The notes under the pieces are model-generated. The model saw only the letters and a list, made by a program, of their open reading frames with translations. It ran no database searches and was not told the DNA's origin. A DNA stretch of 64,000 bases from Mixta sp. Marseille-Q2659 (GTDB taxonomy: Bacteria; Pseudomonadota; Gammaproteobacteria; Enterobacterales; Enterobacteriaceae): assembly GCF_940807255.1 (NCBI RefSeq), contig NZ_CALNWY010000015.1, forward strand, positions 1 to 64,000, read 5' to 3'. The translations under genes and the position numbers were made by a program. Below are positions 48,360 through 60,200 of the stretch, piece after piece (position 1 is the first letter of the stretch; every line of letters starts with the position of its first letter).

Positions 48360-49022
48360 ATGACCATTGAATGTCTGTTTTTTGACTGCGACGGCACGCT
48401 GGTGGATAGTGAGCGGCTTTGCACGCAGGCTTATGTCGATACCTTCGCCCGCTACGGCGCAACGCTTTCTCTGCAGGAAACCTTTGAAAAATATAAGGGC
48501 GTTAAGCTGTACGATATTATCGCCGACGTGAGCCGCCAGCAGCCGCTGTCTGCGCCGCCGGAAGAGATAGAACGGGAATATCGTCAGCAGGTTGCGCGCC
48601 TGTTTGATGCGCATCTTCAGCCAATTCCCGGCGCCAAAGCGCTGCTGGAGCAGGTTTGCGTCCCGATGTGCGTGGTATCTAACGGCACGGTGCCGAAAAT
48701 GCAGCATTCGCTTGGCCTGACGGAGATGCTCTCCTTTTTTAATGACCGGTTGTACAGCGGCTACGATATTGGTCACTGGAAGCCGGAGCCGCAGCTGATG
48801 TTCCATGCGGCAGAGCAGATGCAGGTGCCGATCGATCGCTGCATTTTGATCGATGACTCCGAAGCGGGCGCTTATGCCGGCATCGCGGCGGGTATACCGG
48901 TGTTTTACTACTGTGCCGATGCCCATAATCGTCCGATCGATCATCCGCTGGTTACCGCTTTCGACGATCTGGCGCAGCTGCCTGACTTATGGCGTGCGCG
49001 CGGCTGGACGGTGACGCGCTGA
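48360..49022 (+). CDS. yieH: 6-phosphogluconate phosphatase YieH (HAD family)
   Basis: Beta-phosphoglucomutase-like HAD phosphatase of 220 residues; E. coli YieH hydrolyses 6-phosphogluconate and related compounds. Motif I 'FFDCDGTLVDSERL', cap domain, motif II 'CVVSNGT', motif III Lys in 'GHWKPEPQLM', motif IV 'ILIDDSEAGAYAGIAAGI'. Diverges from adeP; convergent with phoU. Confidence 0.95.
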   Translation: MTIECLFFDCDGTLVDSERLCTQAYVDTFARYGATLSLQETFEKYKGVKLYDIIADVSRQQPLSAPPEEIEREYRQQVARLFDAHLQPIPGAKALLEQVCVPMCVVSNGTVPKMQHSLGLTEMLSFFNDRLYSGYDIGHWKPEPQLMFHAAEQMQVPIDRCILIDDSEAGAYAGIAAGIPVFYYCADAHNRPIDHPLVTAFDDLAQLPDLWRARGWTVTR

Positions 49023-49046
49023 TGGCGTGACAAGGCAGGAAAGAGA

Positions 49047-49066
49047 ACCGCGCCCTTCGGCGCGGT
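49047..49066 (-). terminator. Hairpin between convergent yieH and phoU
   Basis: Perfect 8-bp stem ACCGCGCC/GGCGCGGT with a 4-nt loop. On the minus strand it is followed by TCTCTTTCC, so it best serves phoU, and it may act for yieH too. Confidence 0.7.
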
Positions 49067-49078
49067 AAGAAAAGAGCA

Positions 49079-49813
49079 TCAGGCAGGGTTGCTGTCGCTA
49101 TCGCTGCCAGCCAGCAGTTTATCAAGGCGGTCGCCGCCCACATGGCGGAAATCCTGCCCCTTCACGAAATAAAAGATAATTTCGCAGATATTTTGACAGC
49201 GGTCGCCGATGCGCTCGATAGCGCGCGCGCAGAACAGCGCGGTCAGCACGCTGGGGATCGTGCGCGGATCTTCCATCATGTAGGTCATCAGCTGGCGCAC
49301 AATGCCTTCATACTCCTGATCGACCTTTTTATCTTCACGATAGATTTCAATCGCCGCGCTTAAATCCATACGCGCAAACGCATCCAGCACATCATGCAGC
49401 ATCTGAATGGTGTGATGTCCCAGTGACTCCAGGCTTACCAGCAATGGCTGATGCTGCTGGCTAAACTTCTCCAGCGCCGTGCGGCTGATTTTTTCCGCCA
49501 CGTCGCCGATACGCTCCAGCTCAGAAATGGTTTTGATAATCGCCATCACCAGACGCAGATCGCTGGCGGTCGGCTGCCGCTTGGCAATAATGCGCACGCA
49601 GGCTTCATCAATTTCCACCTCCATCATGTTAACCTTCTGGTCACCATCAATAACCTGCTTCGCCAGCTCTGCATCCTGATTATGCATGGCGGTAATCGCA
49701 TCGGTCAGCTGCTGCTCCACCATACCGCCCATAATCATCACCTGGGTGCGGATATGCTCAAGCTCAGCGTTAAACTGGCCGGAGATATGTTTGTTCAGAT
49801 TCAAGTTGTCCAT
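49079..49813 (-). CDS. phoU: Phosphate signalling protein PhoU
   Basis: Cytoplasmic negative regulator that couples the Pst transporter to the PhoR kinase. 244 residues form two three-helix repeats with the metal-binding E/D motifs '[17 protein letters not shown]' and '[10 protein letters not shown]' and, in the second repeat, '[14 protein letters not shown]'. Last gene of pstSCAB-phoU, 12 bp after pstB. Confidence 0.98.
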   Translation of the reverse strand: MDNLNLNKHISGQFNAELEHIRTQVMIMGGMVEQQLTDAITAMHNQDAELAKQVIDGDQKVNMMEVEIDEACVRIIAKRQPTASDLRLVMAIIKTISELERIGDVAEKISRTALEKFSQQHQPLLVSLESLGHHTIQMLHDVLDAFARMDLSAAIEIYREDKKVDQEYEGIVRQLMTYMMEDPRTIPSVLTALFCARAIERIGDRCQNICEIIFYFVKGQDFRHVGGDRLDKLLAGSDSDSNPA

Positions 49814-49825
49814 ACAGCGCTCCCG

Positions 49826-51523
<1,698 letters not shown>

Positions 51524-51527
<4 letters not shown>

Positions 51528-52486
51528 GAGCGCGCCCCTTCATTTTTCGCCAGCCGTAAAATCATCAGCTTGGAGATCGCCAGCACGATAAAGGTGATAA
51601 CAAACAGAATCAGCCCCAGTTCCATCAGCGCTGCGACATGCACGCCCGATTCCGCTTCAGCGAATTCGTTAGCCAGCGCCGAGGTAATGCTGTTGCCCGG
51701 CATATAGAGCGAAACGCTGTCGAGCTGGTAGGTGTTACCGATAATAAAGGTTACCGCCATGGTTTCCCCCAGCGCACGGCCCAGGCCCAGCATAATGCCG
51801 CCGATCACGCCATTTTTCGTAAAGGGCAGCACGATGCGCCAGATTACTTCCCAGGTGGTGCAGCCGATACCGTAGGCGGACTCTTTCATCATGACCGGCG
51901 TCTGCTCGAACACGTCGCGCATTACCGATGCGATATAAGGAATAATCATAATCGCGAGGATCACGCCGGCGGCGAGAATGCCGATACCGAACGCCGGGCC
52001 TTCGAACAACGCGCCGATAAACGGAATGCTGGACAGCACGTTGCCTACGGGCGTCTGGAAATACTCAGCAAACAGCGGCGCAAAAACAAACAGGCCCCAC
52101 ATGCCGTAAACAATACTGGGAATGGCCGCCAGCAGTTCAATCGCCACGCCCAGCGGACGCCGCAGCCAGCCGGGCGCCAGCTCGGTCAAAAACAGCGCGA
52201 TGCCGAAGCTGACCGGAACGGCAATCAGCAGAGCAATAATTGAGGTAACAATAGTGCCGTAAATCGGTACCAGCGCACCGAAGTTTTCATTTGGCGCATC
52301 CCACTCTTTATTCCACAGGAAAGAGAAACCGAATTTCTCAATGCTGGGCCAGGAGGAGATAAGCAGAGAAATAATGATGCCGCCCAGTAACAAAAGGACT
52401 ATCAGCGCTGCCAGCTTAACCAGCGCGCCGAAAATAATGTCACCTTGCTTTCCTGGGGCCTTAAAGGTCGGCCTGGATTCAGCCAT
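51524..52486 (-). CDS. pstC: Phosphate ABC transporter permease PstC
   Basis: Second permease subunit of the phosphate importer, 320 residues. '[20 protein letters not shown]', '[20 protein letters not shown]', and the coupling loop '[20 protein letters not shown]' identify it. Follows pstS after a 106-bp gap that contains a hairpin, an arrangement that usually lowers expression of the membrane subunits relative to PstS. Confidence 0.98.
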
Positions 52487-52513
52487 AAAAGTCTCGACAG
52501 AAGAAATTCACAG

Positions 52514-52532
52514 GGGCGGCCTTCAGCCGCCC
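52514..52532 (-). promoter_or_regulatory. Intercistronic hairpin between pstS and pstC
   Basis: A 7-bp stem GGGCGGC/GCCGCCC with a 5-nt loop and no T-run. Such hairpins stabilise the upstream pstS mRNA or partly end transcription. Confidence 0.6.
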
Positions 52533-52592
52533 GGATACTGCGGGCCGACGTTCAGTCGACCCCTGCGACGGTGCGAACACCGTTAAAGCCAA

Positions 52593-53636
52593 TTACTGAT
52601 ACAGCGCTTTACCGGAGCTGTCTTTAATCTGCGCTTTCCAGTCTGAGCGGATCTGCTCAACCACCGAATCCGGCAGCGTAGCGTAATCCAGGCTGGTAGC
52701 CGTCTTATCGCCATCTTTATAGGCCCAGTCAAAGAACTTCAGCACTTCTGCGCCTTTTGCCGCATTGGTCTGATTTTTGTACATCAGGATAAAGGTGGTG
52801 GTGGTGATCGGCCACGCGTCTTTGCCTTTCTGGTTAGTCAGATCCTGTGCGTAAGATTTGCTCCAGTCCGCACCTTTCGCCGCGTTGCTGAAGGTTTCTT
52901 CCGTCGGCGAAACCGGCTGTCCATCCGCATCGATCAGTTTGGTATAGCTCAGCTTGTTCTGTTTGGCGTAGGCATATTCCACATAGCCGATTGAGCCAGG
53001 CAGACGCTGAACGAAGGCGGCGATGCCGTCATTGCCTTTACCGCCGAGGCCGGTCGGCCAGTTAACGGTATTGCCTTTGCCTACTTTCTCGCTCCACTCC
53101 TGGTTAACTTTGGAGAGGTAGCTGGTGAACACGAACGAAGTGCCTGAACCGTCGGCGCGGCGTACCACGGCGATGTTGGTTTCCGGCAGCTTAAGGCCCG
53201 GATTCAGTTTAGCGATGGCCGGATCGTTCCACTTTTTAATTTTGCCGAGGTAAATATCACCCACGGTCTGGCCATCGAGCGTCAGCTGGCCTGACTGAAT
53301 GCCCGGCAGGTTGACTGCCAGTACCACGCCGCCAATTACGGTCGGGAACTGGAACAGGCCATTTTTTTGCAGGTCTTCATCTTTCATCGGCGCATCGGAC
53401 GCACCGAAATCAACTGTTTTTGCAATTATCTGTTTTACGCCGCCAGAGGAGCCAATGCCCTGATAGTTAACTTTACTGCCGGTCGCTTGTTGATAATCAG
53501 CTGCCCACTTGGCATAAACCGGAGCCGGGAAGGTGCCGCCTGCGCCGGTGAGATCGGTCGCTGCAAACGCAGAAACCGCGCTCAAAGAAAGGGTGGCGGC
53601 AACAAATTTGGCTACGGTGCTACGCATCAGTGTCAT
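52593..53636 (-). CDS. pstS: Periplasmic phosphate-binding protein PstS
   Basis: High-affinity phosphate receptor of the Pst system, 347 residues with a signal peptide cut after 'SAVSAFA'. Phosphate-binding segments '[16 protein letters not shown]', '[16 protein letters not shown]', 'DFGASDAPM' and '[16 protein letters not shown]' are intact. First gene of the operon, under two Pho boxes. Confidence 0.98.
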   Translation of the reverse strand: MTLMRSTVAKFVAATLSLSAVSAFAATDLTGAGGTFPAPVYAKWAADYQQATGSKVNYQGIGSSGGVKQIIAKTVDFGASDAPMKDEDLQKNGLFQFPTVIGGVVLAVNLPGIQSGQLTLDGQTVGDIYLGKIKKWNDPAIAKLNPGLKLPETNIAVVRRADGSGTSFVFTSYLSKVNQEWSEKVGKGNTVNWPTGLGGKGNDGIAAFVQRLPGSIGYVEYAYAKQNKLSYTKLIDADGQPVSPTEETFSNAAKGADWSKSYAQDLTNQKGKDAWPITTTTFILMYKNQTNAAKGAEVLKFFDWAYKDGDKTATSLDYATLPDSVVEQIRSDWKAQIKDSSGKALYQ

Positions 53637-53709
53637 ATTCCCTCCAGGGGATAAAAGTCAGGCTGTATGCCGTTGTAGTAAGAATCAGTATTGCTGCAGG
53701 TGGGAAAAT

Positions 53710-53760
53710 AGGACAGTTTAATGACAGCGAGATGTCGCTAATATGACAGTTTTGTGACGA
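53710..53760 (-). promoter_or_regulatory. Two PhoB-binding Pho boxes upstream of pstS
   Basis: On the minus strand TCGTCACAAAACTGTCAT (53743-53760) and CTGTCATTAAACTGTCCT (53710-53727) each consist of two 7-bp CTGTCAN-type direct repeats separated by 4 bp. They begin 33 bp apart, three helical turns, so PhoB dimers would bind in tandem. Confidence 0.92.
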
Positions 53761-53931
53761 GCGGCAGAGACCACGAATAATGCGCTAAACGTTTTAAGAG
53801 AATAGTAAATAAACGTAGCCTGATTCATTATTTATACCTCTATTTCAATATGACGCGCTCTCTGCCTCCATTATTATCGCTGCGTTTATTACCGACCGGT
53901 AATTCAGAACGTCTTTGCTAATATAATTGAT

Positions 53932-53965
53932 AAAAGCCCGCCTTAAATTAATTATCTTCGGCGGG
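53932..53965 (-). terminator. Possible terminator of the hmu operon
   Basis: CCCGCC (53937-53942) pairs with GGCGGG (53960-53965) around a 17-nt AT-rich loop; TTTT follows the stem on the minus strand after one base. The long loop makes it a weaker candidate. It lies just beyond the hmuV stop. Confidence 0.5.
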
Positions 53966-53974
53966 TTATTTATC

Positions 53975-54751
53975 TTACTGATTTAACTGCACCTGCGGCC
54001 TGCCGCATTCACTGGCGGTAATAACGCTTAAATCCGCCCGATACCAGCGCGTTAAAACAGGTTCGGTAATCACCTCTTCCGCGCTGCCGGTCGCCACCAG
54101 TTTTCCCTGAGACATTAACAACAAGCGATCGGACCAGAGCGCCGCCAGATTCAGATCGTGTAATACGGCGCAGACCATCAGATTTCCTTTGCGCGTCAGC
54201 TGATGCAGCAGGCGCAACGTTTGCTGCTGGTAAAAGAGATCCAGCGCCGAGGTCGGCTCATCAAGAAAAAGCCAGCCCTGCGGCCCGTCATCGTGCCAGA
54301 GCTGCGCCAGAACCCGCGCCAGCTGAACGCGCTGCTGTTCGCCGCCGGAAAGCTGACGGTAATCGCGCCGGGCCAGCGGCAGTGCGCCGGTTAGGGTCAT
54401 CACCTCATAAATGATCTCTTCACGGCGCACCGATGACCAGGGCGCGCGGCCCAGCGCAACCACATCAACAGCCTGCATGGGAAAAGACAGGTTGTGCTGC
54501 TGACGCATTACCGCCCGCTGGCGCGCCAGTTCAGCCGCCGCGATGCAGGTCAACGGTTTTCCCGCCAGCGTACAGCTTCCCGCGCTGGCAGGAAGAAAAC
54601 CGGTCAGCAGGCGCAGCAGCGTAGATTTACCGGCGCCGTTTGGGCCGATGAGCGTCACCATTTCACCAGTGGACAGCGACAGGGAAACATCATCAACCAG
54701 CAGACGGCCATCGTACCGATAGCTTAGCTTTTCCGCTTGCAGTTCAGACAT
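53975..54751 (-). CDS. hmuV: Hemin ABC transporter ATPase HmuV
   Basis: Energises hemin import through HmuU. 258 residues with Walker A 'GPNGAGKSTLLRLLTG', signature 'LSGGEQQRVQLARVLAQLW', Walker B 'WLFLDEPTSALDLF' and His switch 'CAVLHDLNLAALWSD', the FecCD-type ATPase pattern. Its start overlaps the hmuU stop by 8 bp; last gene of hmuRSTUV. Confidence 0.95.
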   Translation of the reverse strand: MSELQAEKLSYRYDGRLLVDDVSLSLSTGEMVTLIGPNGAGKSTLLRLLTGFLPASAGSCTLAGKPLTCIAAAELARQRAVMRQQHNLSFPMQAVDVVALGRAPWSSVRREEIIYEVMTLTGALPLARRDYRQLSGGEQQRVQLARVLAQLWHDDGPQGWLFLDEPTSALDLFYQQQTLRLLHQLTRKGNLMVCAVLHDLNLAALWSDRLLLMSQGKLVATGSAEEVITEPVLTRWYRADLSVITASECGRPQVQLNQ

Positions 54752-55745
54752 ACGCGCTCCGCTGTTGACGAATTACCTGCCAAAGAAACCACGGGCCACC
54801 CAGCAGGCTGGTTAATAAGCCCACCGGCATTTCTGCCGGGATCACCAATGTTCTGGCCAGCGTATCGGCAATCAGTAGCAGAATGGCGCCAGCCAGTGCC
54901 GAACCCGGCAGCAGCCAACGGTGATCGCTGCCCAACAAAAATCGCATCAGATGTGGTACCACCAGGCCGACAAAGCCGATAATGCCGCTGACCGAGACCG
55001 CCGTTCCCACCAGCAGCGCGCTAAGAATAAGCAGCAGACGCTGCGCGCGCGCGACATCCATTCCTGCGTAGTGCGCATCTTCCTCTCCCAGCTGCAGCAG
55101 ATTCAGCCGGGCGGCAAAGCGGCAAATCATCACCAGTGCAGGCAAAATCAATACGGCACAGAGGATAACCGCAGGCCATTGCGCCTGACTCAGGCTGCCC
55201 ATACCCCATAACGACAGCTGGCGCAGCTGTTGATCGTTACTGAGCCAGGAAAGCACGCCGACCGCCGAGCCGCACAGCGCATTCAGCGCGATGCCCACCA
55301 GCAGCAAGCGTGACAGGCTGCCATAAGCTAACCGGCTCAGACTAAAAATCAGCAGCGTGGTCAGCAGACTGCCCGCAAAGGCTGCCGCCATCGGCAACCA
55401 AAGCGCCAGCAGCGCAGGCAAGCTAAGCGGCATAATTATCGCCAGCGCAACCGCCAGGCCCGCGCCGCTGCTAATGCCGAGCAGGCCGGGATCGGCCAGC
55501 GGATTGCGAAATAATCCCTGCATTACGCAGCCGGAAACCGCCAGCGCCATGCCAATAAGGATCGCCAGCAGCACGCGCGGTAAACGGATCGTCAGCCAGA
55601 TCTGCCATTCCATGCTGTCGAGCGGCTGTAACCAGAGCTGCCGTAGCGAAAGCGAGACGGCGCCCTGACTCGCCGCCAGCACCAGCGCCATCAGCAGCAT
55701 AAATATCATTCCCCACAGCCAGCGTAACGCCACGGCATTACTCAT
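54744..55745 (-). CDS. hmuU: Hemin ABC transporter permease HmuU
   Basis: FecCD/BtuC-type permease of 333 residues with about ten helices. The start at 55745 ('MSNAVALRWLWGMIFMLLMA') is chosen since the 28 codons before it overlap hmuT and look like reading-through of that gene. Motifs 'RLPRVLLAILIGMALAVSGC', 'NPLADPGLLGISSGAGLAVA' and 'GFVGLVVPHLMRFLLGSDHR' are typical. Overlaps hmuT by 8 bp. Confidence 0.95.
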   Translation of the reverse strand: MSNAVALRWLWGMIFMLLMALVLAASQGAVSLSLRQLWLQPLDSMEWQIWLTIRLPRVLLAILIGMALAVSGCVMQGLFRNPLADPGLLGISSGAGLAVALAIIMPLSLPALLALWLPMAAAFAGSLLTTLLIFSLSRLAYGSLSRLLLVGIALNALCGSAVGVLSWLSNDQQLRQLSLWGMGSLSQAQWPAVILCAVLILPALVMICRFAARLNLLQLGEEDAHYAGMDVARAQRLLLILSALLVGTAVSVSGIIGFVGLVVPHLMRFLLGSDHRWLLPGSALAGAILLLIADTLARTLVIPAEMPVGLLTSLLGGPWFLWQVIRQQRSAYV

Positions 55746-56565
55746 CTTGCGCGACGGCTTCCGCGGCCTGACGCAGCTTAACAATGGCGTCGGGCGTATC
55801 GATGCCAAAGCCCAGCAGCGCCATTTCATCCACTACCAGCAGGCGATGCTGCTTACCTGCAGGCGTCAGCGCCATGCCGGGCAACTGCCAGATATTCCCT
55901 TCCGATCCCAGATTTTTTATGCCCGCTTTGCCGACTACCACCAGTTGCGGCGCGGCGGCGATAATGCCTTCCTGCGACAGGGTTTGATAATGCGGCACAT
56001 TGCCCATGGCGTTGATCAGCCCAGCGGCACGAATCGCTCCGTCGGCGGCGGTATCATTGCCTGCCGCCATGCTGCTCATACCGCTGTGGCTTAAGACAAA
56101 CAGCACCCGCACCGGCAGCAGGCTTTTGGGTAACGCCGCCTGTTTCTTAGCGAGGTTTGCCGTCAGCGCTTCTCCTTCCTCGCTGCGCTGAAGCGCCGCG
56201 CTAATGGTCGCAATTTTCTGCGGAATCGCGTTAAGGCTGTTCTTCCCGGTTACCGTCACTACTTTTACGCCTGCACGTTCCAGCTGCGTCAGCACCTGCG
56301 AAGGCTTCGCCAGTTCGCTGACCAGCACCAGCGTAGGATGCAATGCCAGAATGCCTTCCGCATTTAGCTGTCGCATGTAGCCGACATCAGGCAGCTTTGT
56401 CGCCAGCGCTGGTCGCTGGCTGGTGCTGTCACGCCCAACCAGCTCCGCCTGTGCGCCCAGCGCATAAACAATTTGCGTCACGTCGCCGCCAACCGTCACT
56501 ACCCGTTCCGCGCCCTGCGCAACCAAGGTTGCGCCAAGAGCGATCGCTAAAAGCAGCCATTTCAT
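55738..56565 (-). CDS. hmuT: Periplasmic hemin-binding protein HmuT
   Basis: Class III solute-binding protein carrying heme from the outer-membrane receptor to HmuUV. 275 residues with signal peptide ('LLLAIALGATLVAQGAERVV'). 'VTVGGDVTQIVYALGAQAEL', 'VGRDSTSQRP' and 'LPDVGYMRQLNAEGILALHP' match HmuT/ShuT; the family heme-ligating Tyr lies in 'VGYMRQL'. Overlaps hmuS by 4 bp. Confidence 0.95.
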   Translation of the reverse strand: MKWLLLAIALGATLVAQGAERVVTVGGDVTQIVYALGAQAELVGRDSTSQRPALATKLPDVGYMRQLNAEGILALHPTLVLVSELAKPSQVLTQLERAGVKVVTVTGKNSLNAIPQKIATISAALQRSEEGEALTANLAKKQAALPKSLLPVRVLFVLSHSGMSSMAAGNDTAADGAIRAAGLINAMGNVPHYQTLSQEGIIAAAPQLVVVGKAGIKNLGSEGNIWQLPGMALTPAGKQHRLLVVDEMALLGFGIDTPDAIVKLRQAAEAVAQDE

Positions 56566-57593
56566 GCCGCTTCTCCACGATCGCTAAGTGCCATAATTTG
56601 CCTGCGCCACTGCGCCTGCTCCGGCATGCCTTCGGTTCGCTGGCCATAAAGCTGAGCAATCTGCGTACCGTCTTCCGCAAAAAGCTCCAGGCTGGTTACG
56701 ATGCCATCCTTAGTTGGCTTGCGCGTTATCCAGCTTTCATGAATGCGATCGGACATCAAATGCAGGGTAAACGCGGCGTTAAAGACATTAAGCCAGCCTG
56801 CTGTGGGCATCAGCTTTTCAATAACGCCGGTGAATATTTGCGTGCAACCGCGATTGCCGACGAAGATCATGATTTCATTGCCATCCTGCTGCGCCTGCGT
56901 CAGCAGTTGCGCCAGCGCATCATTGCCGATCTGACAGGCCAGATCGTCGCTAACGGCGCGGAACGCCTGCTGGCGTGACAGCCGATGCCTTTTCAACAGG
57001 CCGAAGAACTGATGTACGTCGGTCATTGCACGCCACTCTTGTTCCAGCGCTACATGGTCGGTCTGTTCGGCCAGCTCCGGCATTGGTGCCGCGCTCAACA
57101 TCAGCTCGCCAGGGGCGGTCTGGCGAAACCGCGCGATCGCTTCTGTCCACGCAGCCATATCCGTTTTTACCGTGGCATAAACCTTCAGTACCGCATCGCC
57201 CTGGCGATCGAAAAATTGCAGGCTGTGCCTTACGCCGCGATCCGTTTGCTCCGCCAGCGCAAAAGCGCTGTGCCACTGGGCGGGAAACAGGCGCAGATCC
57301 AGCGCACGCGGATTCAGTACCAGCCCGGCATGGCCGCCTAAATGCAGATTGCTGAAGGTACCGATCTGTTCATGCACTGCGTACTCATTGCGGGTAATGC
57401 TTTTAATCTCCCCCACGCTTTCCAGCGCGGCGAGAATCGCGGGTATATCCGCCTTCAGCGACAGAGCGTCGGCATCGGTGCGCGCCAGCGTCAGTTCCGC
57501 TTCACTCAGCCCCATTAAGGCAGCCAGTTCACGCGCATACTTCTTCGGATGCGCCATTTTCAGTGCGAGATAGTGTGAGTAATGTGGATTCAT
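56562..57593 (-). CDS. hmuS: Heme-degrading/heme-trafficking protein HmuS
   Basis: Cytoplasmic heme-binding protein of the HemS/ChuS family; members bind heme and several degrade it to release iron. 343 residues with two internal repeats. 'GEIKSITRNEYAVHEQIGTF' and 'HAGLVLNPRALDLRLFPAQW' form the first; 'EIMIFVGNRGCTQIFTGVIE', 'WLNVFNAAFTLHLMSDRI' and 'ESWITRKPTKDG' the second. Sits between the receptor hmuR and hmuT. Confidence 0.95.
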   Translation of the reverse strand: MNPHYSHYLALKMAHPKKYARELAALMGLSEAELTLARTDADALSLKADIPAILAALESVGEIKSITRNEYAVHEQIGTFSNLHLGGHAGLVLNPRALDLRLFPAQWHSAFALAEQTDRGVRHSLQFFDRQGDAVLKVYATVKTDMAAWTEAIARFRQTAPGELMLSAAPMPELAEQTDHVALEQEWRAMTDVHQFFGLLKRHRLSRQQAFRAVSDDLACQIGNDALAQLLTQAQQDGNEIMIFVGNRGCTQIFTGVIEKLMPTAGWLNVFNAAFTLHLMSDRIHESWITRKPTKDGIVTSLELFAEDGTQIAQLYGQRTEGMPEQAQWRRQIMALSDRGEAA

Positions 57594-57640
57594 GGTGCGG
57601 CGTTCCCTGTTATGCCCTGCGTCAGGCGCAGGGCGGGTTA

Positions 57641-59989
57641 TCAGAAATCAAGGTTCAGACCCAGCTGGAAAGTACGGCCCGGCATCACCGCCAGCGCGTT
57701 ATCGTACCGATCCTGATTGGTCTCAGAGGTTAAGTTACGGCTGCTCAGATAATCGCGATACTTACGGTCGGTCAGGTTATAAATGCCGCCGCTCAGCTTC
57801 AGATTTCTGGTTACCTGCCACCAGGCGGTCATATCCACCATGCCGTAACCCGGGATGCGCAAATATTCATCATTGGCGCTGTTAATCGCCGTGCCATTAT
57901 TGCTGTAGCTTTCACGACTGCTGGCTTCGGCGCGCTTGCCTTTGACAAAGGTGGCGGTAATGGCGCCGCCATATAGATGGTTCGGCGCATTCCACGCCAG
58001 TCCGACAATGCCTTTCATCGGCGCCACGCTGTCAATATCGATATATTTATCGCCGAGGTAGCTCGATTTCGCTTTGCCTTCGCTGTAGCCCAGCGCAAAG
58101 GTGGCGCTCAGTCCTTCAACCGGCGCGAACCAGGTGCCGAAATTCACCTTCGTGCTGATTTCACCGCCGTAGATATAGGCTTTATCACGGTTATCCGCCT
58201 GATAGGTAGTGTAGATGTTGCCCGGCACATTCTGGAACTGCTCCGGGTTTGCCGCGCGGGTATAGCGGGTATAGGCGATAAAGTTTTTATAGCTGTTGTA
58301 GAACAGCGACGTGCTTAAAGTAATGCCGTCGGTGACCTCACCTTTCAGTCCCCACTCAAAATTATTGCTGGTTTCCGTATCCAGATCGCTGTTGCCAATT
58401 AGCGCGTACTGCTGCGATCCCGCATAGGAGGAGGCCAGGTTCCATGAACCATAGAGCTGGCTGGCGTTCGGGAACTGCGCGCCGCGCTTATATTGCAGCC
58501 AGGTCATCAGGCTGGGCGTCAGCTCATACTGGAAAGTAAGTGAAGGCAACACCTGCGTATCGCTGTTGCTGCCGTACAGCGTCGCCACATCAGATTCGTC
58601 AATGGCGCTGCTGCCGCTGGCCAGGCTGGAGAGATTGCGCGACTCGGTGCGCTGATACATGACGCGAACGCCAGGGATAACTGCGAAGTCATGATCGTTC
58701 AGCGTAAAGTTGATTTTATCCTGCAGGAAGCCGCCTAACACATAACTGCGGCTGTCCGCTTCCGGCTGCATAATCGCGCTAAAAACGCTGGGCACCGGAT
58801 CTTGCCGGAACGGGCGTTCGGTCGTTTCCAGCCTGGCGTTCAGGCCGGCGCTCAGCTCGTGTCGACCCTGCGTTTTATTCAGACGCGTCTCCATACCGGT
58901 GGTCAGCACGTTATAGTCTGACCAGACCCGTTCCATCGTGCGGGTAGTGCTGTCCGGCATATAGGTGTTGTCGTGCGCCTGAGTTTGCTGCAGGAAAACG
59001 CGCGTCGAGGCGCTGTCGATCAGGTTGTTATAGGGCGTATATTCGTCCGCCAGGCTAATTCCCCAGCGGCGCGTATCGCTCTGCTGCTGCGAGGTGCCGA
59101 TCACGTTGCTGCCCGCACTGTTCCAGGCGTCATAATGGGTATGATTCGTTTTATGGTAATAATCGACGGTCGCGGTGAACTTATGCAGATCGTTCGGCTG
59201 CCAGATGCCGGATGCCATCAGCGCATCGGAGTGCCAGTTAGCTGGCCAGGCATCAACAAGATCGCTGTTAGTCCGCGTTTCCTGCCCATCGCGGCGGCTG
59301 TAGACAAAGATGCCGCGCAGCGTTTCATCCCCGATGGCGGCGGTAATACCGTTATGCCAGCTACGGTTTGATGAATCGTAGTCGCTCTGGTAGCCGAAAT
59401 AGCTGTTTTTGCCCGGGCGCAGATAGTCGTCCGCCGATTTGTTGCGAAAGGAGACCGCGCCGCCCATTGAGGTGTTTGGCTGATCGACAGAAGTGGCGCC
59501 CGCTTCAATATCCACGCGGCCAAACAGATACGGATCGAGGTAATCGCGGCCAATACCAAAAGTATTAAGCCCGGCACGCCCTACGTAGCTACGGCCAGTC
59601 GCATTCGGCAACGGAATGCCATCGACATCAATGCCGACGCGGTTACTTTCCAGGCCACGGATGTTGTAACCGGTATAGCCGCTTCTGTCGAAGCCGCTTT
59701 TTCCCGCGCCCGAACCGCCACTGGTACCGGTTGCGCTAATCAACGGCTGATAGCGCATCACCGAGCCAAAATCATTGGCGCCTTTAGCCTGCATCTCTTC
59801 TGCAGTGATGGTGGTTTTGCTGCCCGCCTGTTTGGGTACCGGCGGCGAGACGACTGTCATTTGCGGATCGGCAGCAGGATTCTCGGTATTCGTGGAGGCG
59901 GCATAGCCGCAGGCTGCCTGTACGGAAGCCGCCAGCGCGGCCAGTTTGCATAGCGTAGGTAAAGTTAATCCCTGAGATAATGAGGACAT
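57641..59989 (-). CDS. hmuR: TonB-dependent hemin/hemoprotein receptor
   Basis: Outer-membrane receptor that imports heme with TonB-ExbBD energy. 782 residues: signal region to about 30, a TonB box-like 'PQMTVVSPP', plug domain ('YNIRGLESNRVGIDVDGIPL', 'GAGKSGFDRSGYTG'), then the 22-strand barrel ending in 'FQLGLNLDF'. The heme-receptor signature region is 'KRGAQFPNASQLYGS' followed by 'GNSDLDTETSNNFEWG', a variant of the FRAP and NPNL boxes. First gene of hmuRSTUV, with a Fur box about 140 bp upstream. The exact ligand (free heme or hemoprotein) is not predictable. Confidence 0.93.
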   Translation of the reverse strand: MSSLSQGLTLPTLCKLAALAASVQAACGYAASTNTENPAADPQMTVVSPPVPKQAGSKTTITAEEMQAKGANDFGSVMRYQPLISATGTSGGSGAGKSGFDRSGYTGYNIRGLESNRVGIDVDGIPLPNATGRSYVGRAGLNTFGIGRDYLDPYLFGRVDIEAGATSVDQPNTSMGGAVSFRNKSADDYLRPGKNSYFGYQSDYDSSNRSWHNGITAAIGDETLRGIFVYSRRDGQETRTNSDLVDAWPANWHSDALMASGIWQPNDLHKFTATVDYYHKTNHTHYDAWNSAGSNVIGTSQQQSDTRRWGISLADEYTPYNNLIDSASTRVFLQQTQAHDNTYMPDSTTRTMERVWSDYNVLTTGMETRLNKTQGRHELSAGLNARLETTERPFRQDPVPSVFSAIMQPEADSRSYVLGGFLQDKINFTLNDHDFAVIPGVRVMYQRTESRNLSSLASGSSAIDESDVATLYGSNSDTQVLPSLTFQYELTPSLMTWLQYKRGAQFPNASQLYGSWNLASSYAGSQQYALIGNSDLDTETSNNFEWGLKGEVTDGITLSTSLFYNSYKNFIAYTRYTRAANPEQFQNVPGNIYTTYQADNRDKAYIYGGEISTKVNFGTWFAPVEGLSATFALGYSEGKAKSSYLGDKYIDIDSVAPMKGIVGLAWNAPNHLYGGAITATFVKGKRAEASSRESYSNNGTAINSANDEYLRIPGYGMVDMTAWWQVTRNLKLSGGIYNLTDRKYRDYLSSRNLTSETNQDRYDNALAVMPGRTFQLGLNLDF

Positions 59990-60127
59990 GAGCGTTACAA
60001 CCTGTTTATTGTTGGTATTAGCTCACTGTTGCTGCCATTTGAAACAAAACGACGTGAAAGGACGTCAAATTAAGCGATGATTTTTATAGTAAGTTTCAAG
60101 CTGATGAGAATTTAATGCAGTTGGTAA

Positions 60128-60142
60128 TAATAATCAATATCA
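60128..60142 (-). promoter_or_regulatory. Fur box upstream of hmuR
   Basis: TAATAATCAATATCA matches the 7-1-7 Fur core TGATAAT-N-ATTATCA at 12 of 14 defined positions. It lies about 140 bp before the hmuR start and is followed by a short AT-rich promoter region. Confidence 0.78.
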
Positions 60143-60200
60143 TTTGAAGCGAAGTTGTTAACGCCGCATTTTTTAAAATGGCGTGATTGCTTTGATGTAA

